From positions 1-64,000 of the forward strand of contig CAJQUW010009248.1 of NCBI GenBank assembly GCA_907163375.1: DNA of 64,000 nt, read 5' to 3'. The notes under the pieces are model-generated. The model saw only the letters and a list, made by a program, of their open reading frames with translations. It was not told the DNA's origin and ran no database searches. Shown piece by piece: positions 56,532 to 64,000 of this stretch (positions within the stretch are counted from its first letter, which is position 1; the number at the start of each line of letters is the position of its first letter). This DNA comes from Prostheceraeus crozeri. Its lineage: Eukaryota; Platyhelminthes; Polycladida; Euryleptidae. Position numbers and translations under genes: made by a program.

Positions 56532-57009
56532 GGCCTGTTCAAAAAGTTTTGCAACAAAGATTTGAAGAGAGTGACCGAGTGATTCTAATCAGTCTGGTGT
56601 GACTTAATGGATGTCTATGACTATCTAAATGAGATTGGTTCATTTTCTTCAACTTCTAGCAATTGTAATAACCTGTCTAAATGCAGTTCAACCTAGTCTC
56701 CCTCAACTGAGTTGAGCTCGATTTCGGCATTTTAACTGTTTTGACAATGTTCTACTTCAGACACAAATGACCATGGAACTGAAGAGAGAACACTTTCGGG
56801 CCACGATTCTCTATGATTTCAAAAGTGAACTTCAACAGCAAATGAGCGTGGATAGGCTTTTGGAGACGAAGCCCTTCAAGAGTGACTGTTTTTCGTAGGT
56901 TCAACGAATTCAAACGCGCCCGAGCGTCTCTTGAAAACGATGCTCGAAGCGGACGTCCATCAGATGCAAGTACTGAGGAACAAGCAGAGTTGGTGCGCTC
57001 TTACGTCGT
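56532..57009 (+). pseudogene. mariner element, 5' part (split by LINE)
   Basis: A terminus-like GGCCTGTTCAAAAAGTTTTG begins after TA at 56530-56531. The transposase starts at 56767 or 56773 (MELKREHFRATILYDFKSEL). After a frameshift near 56865 it reads PSRVTVFRRFNEFKRARASL, NDARSGRPSDASTEEQAELV and RSYVV at 57009. The protein resumes at 59895 as SDARVIVAHLVHE. The LINE lies exactly between. Confidence 0.85.
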
Positions 57010-57489
57010 AAGCCTTCATAAAGCCTATCGATAGCAAGTTGTGTGACAGTCGTGCGTTCTCTTTGCTCTGTGGTCTTTGGTATTTGTGCGTGGATCTTCT
57101 CACTTTGGTGGGCCTGTGCTTCGATTTTTGGTTCTACCGATTAGTCGAGGAGCTCTCAGTGTCCCTGTGGACTTGCTTTTCTTTGTTGGCGTAGTCGTGC
57201 AGGTGTTTTTTTCGTTTTTTGTCGGCTGCGCGTCGTTGTGTGAATTGCGTTCACGGTCACATTGATATTCTCTGTAAGAACAACGGATTCCCGCAGTGTC
57301 CCTCTGTGCTAATTTTAGCACTTGTGTCTTTCTCCGATAGCTTTGCGCCTTCGTCATCATCACATTGCCAGTGTGTTTGGTCACTGCTTGTTGAAGAGCT
57401 GGTATTGTCAGCTCTATTGAATCAGCTGTTATCAAGGCTGTCATCTACCAAGACCCACGCCGGACAACTGACAATGACCGGAGAACTGA

Positions 57490-58221
57490 CATTGGAAAGA
57501 AGCTATTTATCGCTACTGTATATGTGCCCCAGATTCCAAATTACCGGTTCTTCAGCAGTTTGAAACATCCATTGAGAGGGTGCATGGTATCATGAAGAAT
57601 CAAGATTTAATTTTAGTGCTAGGTGACTTCAACATGTCTGATGCTTCCTGGTGTACTTGTTCGGATAATACGTACGCTCGTTGCAACAACCATGATTCGG
57701 TCTCCCAAAAGACGTCGTATATTCTGGACGTAATCAATAATAATGAGTTGCGTCAACACAATACATTGCCTACATCCAATGAGAAGCCTTTGAATCTAGT
57801 TTTGACTAATGATTTGAAAGTCATTGTCAATACTTGTGAAAATCCTTGCTCATCAACTCACAGTGCTCTTGAATGTCAAGTCTCCTTGCGCAATAAAACC
57901 GCATGTCCCACAGTCGTCAGAACTACATTTAATTTCAAAAAAACCGATTTCAGGGTAATCAATACACTTCTGTCTCTTCTGTGCTGGAGCAGCCTGGCTG
58001 ATTTCGGCAGCGTAAATGAGTCTTTGTCATATTTTTATGATCTCATTTTTGCGGTGATAGCTGACTGTGTTCCCACTGTTAAATACCGCGCGTCGAAGTT
58101 TCCTACATGGTATGATGGTCATCTCACAGCCCTGGTGAAAGAAAAAGAAAGAGCACATAAAAGTTACGTGAAAACTGGTTACAATAAAAACTCTGATGAA
58201 TATGCTTCATTTTGCCGATAA
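57490..58221 (+). pseudogene. LINE endonuclease C-terminus and linker
   Basis: KLFIATVYVPQIPNYRFFSS (57492-57550), then a stop and, in the frame from 57580, LILVLGDFNMSDASW, the GDFN motif of LINE AP endonucleases. CSSTHSALECQV corresponds to the conserved SDH region with Thr-His in place of Asp-His. RASKFPTWYDGHLTALVKEK opens the linker before the reverse transcriptase. Stop at 58221. Confidence 0.85.
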
Positions 58222-58293
58222 AGATGTGAAGTTAGAAGTATGTAGAAATCTCGTCGTTGTTCATACATAAAAGAGATCAGTGAGGACATCAAA

Positions 58294-59445
58294 TTGAATC
58301 CGAAAAGATTTTGGACTTTTGTCAAGTCTCAGAAAGAGCAGTTTTCCATTCCGAACACTATAACATACAAGAACACTGAACACACTTCCATTCGTGAGAT
58401 AGCGAAAGCTTTTTGCGATTGCTTTGAATCTGTGTTTTTGATTAGCGCCCGTTCTGAAATATCATTGTGTGAATATCGCAATGTTTCTCAGTTCAAACTT
58501 CCAACCGTAACATATCGTGAAATTAGGGACGAACTGTTAAAGCTAGATGTGAATACATCGAGTGGTTTTGATAATGTCCCGGCGGTCTTCTTGAAAAACT
58601 CTGCGGATCAACTGTGTTATCCTCTAGCTACTATCTTTAATCTTTCCATTTCGAAATCTGAGTTCCCTTCATTGCTTAAATGTAACAACATCATTCCTAT
58701 CTACAAGCGCCAAGGTAAAAAACATTGTGTTGAATCTTATAGGCCTATTTGTATTCAGCCTATAATTAGCAAGATTTTTGAACGTATTGTTAATAAACAT
58801 CTACATGTACCGTTACATCTCCAGCAACTAATTTGTGATCAGCAGCATGGCTTCTTTGCTAAGCGATCTACTTCATCCAATCTGCTATGCTACTAAGATT
58901 TTATAACATCGGCTTTGGACGAAAGTTGTCATGTTTATGCGGTCTATACCGATTTTCAGAAAGCCTTCGATACCGTGTCTCATAATCATTTGCTACTCAA
59001 AATGCAAAACAACTTTGGCATTACGGGTCGGGACCTCGAATGGTTCCGTAGCTACCGATCTGATTGGTATCAGCGAGTTGTTTTGCAAGGTATTGAATCG
59101 GATTGGTCACAGATCAAGTCTGGCGTCCCACAGGGTTCTATCCTTGGACCATCCCTTTTTATCATGTATGTAAATGACATTTCTCAGTGCATAACTTCGA
59201 GTAATTGTTTATTGTTCGCAGAAGATGTCAGAATTTTTAGAAAAATTTCATGTGTCGCCGATTGTCTCGAGTTTCAGCTTGATATTCAATCCCTGGCTGT
59301 ATGGTGCAAGAAATGGCTCATGAAATTGAATATCAAAAAGTGTTTTTTTATGAATTTTCCGCTACGACGCACTCGCAATATTATATATGATTACACTCTC
59401 GACAGTGTCGCAAGTAAAAGATCTCGGTGTATATTTTACCTCTAA
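58294..59445 (+). pseudogene. LINE reverse transcriptase, frameshifted and with altered catalytic motif
   Basis: Continues the ORF2 protein: NPKRFWTFVKSQK, TSSGFDNVPAVFLKN, SYRPICIQPIISKIFERIVN, HGFFAKRST (stop at 58896), then from 58915 VYAVYTDFQKAFDTVSH (first catalytic Asp), GVPQGSILGPSLFIMYVNDI and LLFAEDVRIF. The usual FADD motif reads FAED (59215-59226), so one catalytic Asp is Glu. Stop or shift at 59445; C-terminal pieces (YDNDNYLQLCETFYLTTLEA) follow to about 59770. Inactive. Confidence 0.92.
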
Positions 59446-59894
59446 ATTGAATTTTTCTTTACATGTGAATACAGTTGTTAGGAAGGCTTTTCGCATGTTA
59501 GGTTTTACTCGTAGGATTTTGAGACCTTTTTGCGATGTTGATACCATGAAACCGTTTATAATGCTCATGTTAGGTCTCATCTTGACTATTGTTTGAGTAT
59601 TTAGTCCTCAAGCCAAATACTTAATCCAGAAGATAGAGCGCGTGCGAAAGAAATTTGTCAAACAATTATATTTATTCGCAAGTTGAAGTATGATAATGAT
59701 AACTATTTGCAGTTGTGTGAAACTTTTTATTTGACAACCCTAGAAGCCAGGCGCCAGAAAACTGACTGAAAGTATTTTGATCATACGTTTTATCTATCTT
59801 TTATCGCCTTTATCCTAATGTTTGTCATATTTTTCGTCATAATGACTGTAATTGGCGCCAGCTGTTGTCATTTATTGAATAAATACAAATACAA

Positions 59895-60165
59895 AAGCGA
59901 TGCACGTGTTATCGTGGCTCATTTGGTTCACGAGACAAATTTATCGACTGGCAGCATTCATTCGATTCTTCATGACCGGCTACGCCTCCGGAACATTTCT
60001 GCAAGATGGATACCGCACCTACTGACCCAAGAACAAAAGCATGCTCGAATGCAATGGTGTCGTCAGATAATGCGTCGTTTCAACGGTAGCCAGTTGAATG
60101 AGACCAAGGAATTTATCACAGGGGCCTTCGATCCTGAAACCAAGCAGCAGTTTGCAAAAAAATAA
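59895..60165 (+). pseudogene. mariner element, middle part after the LINE
   Basis: SDARVIVAHLVHETNLSTGS, IHSILHDRLRLRNISARWIP and LLTQEQKHARMQWCRQIM form the second half of the DNA-binding domain. FITGAFDPETKQQF is the region of the first catalytic Asp, normally GDE-x-W, which is not preserved. Stop at 60165. Sequence after that is not mariner-like. Confidence 0.85.
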
Positions 60166-61941
60166 TGGCTACATTTGTGGTGGCTATGAGTGGTCACGTT
60201 TTGACGATTTTGATTGTTTGAACGATGATAAATATAATACAAATTCATTTCAAAATATCGCCAGTTTAAGGGCTGCGCACTTGATAGATGGGATTTTCCA
60301 TTGATTATGAATTTCATCTGGCATCTATTTCATCATCATTTAAATGAAGTTGTTTCACTCATACTACAGGGTACCCGGCATCTTGCACCACAACTTTGAA
60401 AAAGTTTATTTCGGTGCCTCAACTGTGTGATTGAAGCGATAAAGCATCTCACATAAAAATTCTTGAATTCTTAAGTGTTAACCCTCGAATTTGTCGCTTT
60501 CACTCACACAGAGAGATCAAAGAAATGTATTATGAACGGCAATGTATCGTCGAATTTAATTTCCGTTGCTTGATCTTCGAATTTCTCATTCCAATTAAAT
60601 TTACAACCTAAATACTGCAGGCTAGCCTTTTATGATAAACTAAATGCTAGTTGGATTTTAAGAAGAAGGAAGAATAAATGAATATTCTACTTTATATAGA
60701 ACCTATCGAATTGCTAATTTAACAAACATCAAATCCTCAAGGCTGTCATGACACTGAGAATCTGTAAAATGCCATCATTCCTTTTGCATTACAATCATGA
60801 TCTCTCAATTCCGTGGAAATTTCCTCAAAACTGCAGAAATTTGCATATCTCACATTCGGTAACAATACCCAATTGTATTCACCTCGAGTTCATTTAATAA
60901 AATCGAAAGTGTATACACATTGGGGATTTAATAAATATGGAGTTACCACTCTACCTAATATACTTACTCTATGAACCGACGTTTAGGTCGGGAGAGTGGC
61001 ACTGAATGTGGCAATCGGCGACCAGCAAATCTGCTAGGTATATGTCCATGTACTAGCGGAGCGTGAAGCACTTTTAAAGCCTTTTGCTATCTTCACTCTT
61101 CTAAACTGGACACGCATTCGCATTTACAGGTAGCAGCACATATTATTCCATGGCATCTTTTCCGGATTTTCCCTAATGTTGATGATGATGAAGTTGTCAT
61201 TCCGACCATCAGCGGACAATTATACTCAATCATGCCAAGAATCATTTAACCGTAGATCTGAATGAGATCCGGCTTAAGTCTCGAAGGAATCTTAAGAACA
61301 GTCTTCAGTAGATTCATTCACTTTGATGCTCTCTTTGCTATCATGAAATTGACTTCCAATTTGTATCCTTTTCGAAAATACTCCAAGAATGTTATCAGAA
61401 TCAGAAGTGGGAATAGTAAGCGGCTGTACTTGTCGTCAGATTCGATAAGCACAATCTTGGTTTTGTTGTCATTTTTGTCACACCACTCACGAACATTGCG
61501 TACTTCGGCATTAACATTTATATCGACGTCATCAGAGTCCGAAAACTTGAAGACTATCGGCATATTTGTCCATTTCGGAGGAAGGTAATAACGTGTTGGG
61601 CAGGCTTACACAGAAGAGGCGAGGAGATAGAACCGACCACTTAGGCCGGAGTCACACAGAGTCAGCCAAAAGTCATCAGCCATCATAAGTCATTTTGACA
61701 ATATTTTTTCTTGACAGATAATACAAGAAGGCAGAAGAAGAAAATTTATCATACTTTTGTAATTTTTGTAAATGAACAAAATATTAGCTTAAAGAATAAC
61801 GTGCTATATCAGAACCTTGGCTCTATAGAAAATCATCATCCAAGGATTCTCAACCGAGTGATGGCTTGTGACTTAAGACTGATGGCTTGTTCTGTATGCC
61901 ATCTCTCATTGAAGCTTATGTCTTGGAACTCACATTGCGGC
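60166..61941. other. No gene recognised
   Basis: AT-rich. The frame open on both strands at 61262-61588 shows no family motif. Confidence 0.35.
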
Positions 61942-62740
61942 TTATGGTTTATCGTGTGTGCCTCCGGCCTTGGAGACTCCTGATGTAACTGAATTTTTCA
62001 TAATCAGAGTGCCTTCAGACAGACGCACGCGTTCAAATCTCTTTGAAAAATAGTCATTGCGCCATTTGACAAAACAATTCGATAATTTGGCGGACGATGA
62101 TTGGCGGATCTTCACGCGAGCTTCGGTGATTGATGGACATTGCCATCTCAAACGCTTATCAATACCATCTCGGCTGATCTTCAGGATAAATGATCTTACA
62201 CCATCGCTTCCAGGAGATTTAAGGGTGTTCAAATCACTCAACAGTTCATTAACTACCCGAACTTCGACATTTACTATTCAGCATTCTTCAGAGGGATTGA
62301 CGAAATCTTGACTGAGATTTGATGTAAATGAAGAAAATGCGCTGAGAAAGTGTCATTGATGGCATTCGCAGCATCGATAGCGCTTGAAAATTGATTGATT
62401 AGCTTCATCAGACATGAGGAACTTTGTTTGTTTGGTTGAATTAGTTCCCTTTGCAACTTTCCATGCGGAAGTTGTTTTGATTACCACCCAATTCTCCTCT
62501 GCTATTATTATTTCATTTTTCAGCTGCCGTCTATAGTGATCGCAAATTTCAAAATTTCCATATCTAAGTGAGGTGAACTTTTTGTTTATCATAGACTTGA
62601 TTATCGGTGTGATCCAAGGGTAATCAGATTCGCATATAAAGGCATGCGAAAAAGGAAAAACATTCATCACTTCCTTGATGATTTTCTCAAACAGGTAGCA
62701 TTTGTTATCCAAATACATATCACTCCAATACATTCGATGC
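61942..62740 (-). pseudogene. LINE reverse-transcriptase relic
   Basis: From 62733 downward: PWITPIIKSMINKKFTSLRY and HYRRQLKNEIIIAEENW (linker before the reverse transcriptase), DAANAINDTFSAHF, then LNTLKSPGSDGVRSFILKI (usual KSPGPDGI motif). The later part of the frame gives VKWRNDYFSKRFERVRLS and SVTSGVSKAGG, which corresponds to the segment ending in the GVPQGS motif. The palm segment with the first catalytic Asp is missing, so it is internally deleted. A different LINE from the one at 57010. Confidence 0.8.
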
Positions 62741-64000
62741 CAAAGAAAAATATTTGATTGGTTCAGGATCGGAATGCATCGACGTACGGTACTTTGTAGT
62801 TAAAAGTTTACTGAAATGACTAAGTTAATTTGAATTGACCCATAACTACACTGAAACGATACTCATTTATATATCTCGAGCATGATTGTATTATTCATTT
62901 TATGAATTAAAATGTATTATCATTTCGAATTGATTCCTAGCTTAATTTGAATTTTTACGGGATGCACATTGTTTATAGTTGTAAACTTATTGATTATCTG
63001 TAAAATGCTCTGGACTTCCGTGTAATATAATCGAAATCAATATTGTAAGTTTCACAATTAAATGTCATTATCCTACTACTTATCACGCAGTAATGAATAC
63101 CATACAACGTAAGAGCGATGTATATCAACAAAATGCCTCAAATCATCATATTCTGAATTTAAAATTCGTTTTGATGTTGTAATTCAATTTTCATGTACAC
63201 TATGTCATGAGAAACCTAATTTTTCATACATAGAGATTAAATTGGCATGTACATGTATGTCACTTCCCTTAGTGTCGCTAGCTTTGGCCAGTAGTCCTCA
63301 CGAATACAATTGAACATGATCAATATTGGCTGTAGGGTGGTCTTACCGACATCCTTTTTATAATGCAAAGAGTACATGATTCTTTGAATGGACGAAAATA
63401 AACAGTCTGTTTCAAATTATTGCTAACATCTCTGAAAATTCAGTTAATTATCAATATTTTAATATCAGTTGATCTTAACGAATCAAAAGTTATAATTTCA
63501 ATTTGCTGTCCCAGTTCCATTACACTTGTGAATAAAAAAACACCACATTTCAGCAAGTTACAATGTTTTTTCGATGAAATTACAAAAGAAATTGCAAATT
63601 TTTCCTTAAAAGCTCGTCATTCATGGCAGTTAATCTGTCAAATAGGGTGACAGATTTGATTTACCGCAGAAAAATAGACCTACAAATCTGTTGGATTACA
63701 ATATAATTTGAGCGATATTTTTAGAAAAATCTTGCTTTTCCTCATTCACGGTACAGCTTAATAGTCTGTTATTGAGTGACCACTCATATATTGATAAAGT
63801 TAAACCACAATTCCTTTTGTGACCTTTTCATTTTGATATGCTTAACTGTCTATGAAATAGGGCCTATGCGGCTAGGAAACATCATTTTTGAGACTGTCAC
63901 ATTTATGGAATGACGAAGAATTCATGGAATGAAGGTGTCCATATCCTGCAGAAAGTACCTCAAATAATTCGCCATGTATGCTTCGTATTGTCATGTGCAT
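62741..64000. other. No gene recognised
   Basis: AT-rich to the window edge. The open frame at 63420-63650 has no recognisable motif. Confidence 0.35.

Larger units (their letters stand above)
57010..59894 (+). mobile_element. 5'-truncated LINE (jockey/CR1-like) inserted into mariner
   Basis: Inserted between the two halves of a mariner transposase gene; AAGC occurs at 57010-57013 and again at 59895-59898, a possible short duplication. Contains the end of an AP-type endonuclease, a reverse transcriptase in broken frames and a 3' tail AATAAATACAAATACAAA. The part before about 57490 has no recognised domain. Confidence 0.85.

Noticed and set aside
61262-61588. Frames open on both strands as a gene
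   Set aside because: No family motif, no splice or neighbour support, and mirror-image openness suggests chance.

Overview
The window looks like a piece of an invertebrate animal genome. It is AT-rich, has genes split into small exons (about 80-210 bp) by AT-rich introns of 60 bp to 7 kb with GT/AG borders, and is saturated with eukaryotic transposons (Tc1, mariner, DD41D mariner-like, piggyBac, hAT, CR1/jockey-type LINEs, a Penelope-like element with a GIY-YIG domain, and tRNA-derived SINEs). I cannot name the species or phylum. No prokaryotic operon, CRISPR array, rRNA or functional tRNA gene was seen.

Layout. 1-5.3 kb is unlike the rest. It holds a broken minus-strand coding region (cysteine cluster, coiled coil, basic tail) and a noisy internal duplication, followed by a repeat block whose units are bounded by seven poly-G runs, each followed by a version of ACGTCAGCGA. 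5.3-6.7 kb is a decayed piggyBac transposase. 8.0-12.0 kb holds an unclassified repeat, an internally deleted Tc1 copy and an apparently intact second Tc1 element. 13.6-29.6 kb is a seven-exon plus-strand gene for a secreted CAP/SCP (venom-allergen-like) protein with a C-terminal EGF-like module. All exon phases join into a 269-residue protein, and its introns are full of MITEs, SINEs and LINE fragments. 30.0-33.5 kb is a DD41D mariner-like element with a Tc1 element nested inside it. 35.5-36.8 kb has two more transposase relics. 37-53.9 kb carries parts of a minus-strand gene with two C-type lectin-like domains, convergent with the CAP gene. Its exons flank or enclose a Penelope-like fragment, a mariner relic, MITEs, a 330-codon intact Tc1 transposase and an 895-bp foldback element. 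54.3-55.2 kb is a TTAA-flanked, internally deleted piggyBac element. 56.5-60.2 kb is a mariner split by a LINE. 61.9-62.7 kb is another LINE reverse-transcriptase relic.

The two host genes encode secreted or surface proteins of the CAP and C-type lectin families, often linked to recognition, secretion or defence in animals; any joint role here is inference. The most distinctive non-genic signals are the poly-G-bounded repeat block, a set of short elements whose subterminal motif is iterated inside the element in both orientations, a foldback with equal 392-bp arms, a 29-bp perfect hairpin inserted in one copy of a dispersed repeat, and a dispersed repeat that preserves a signal-peptide-like start.
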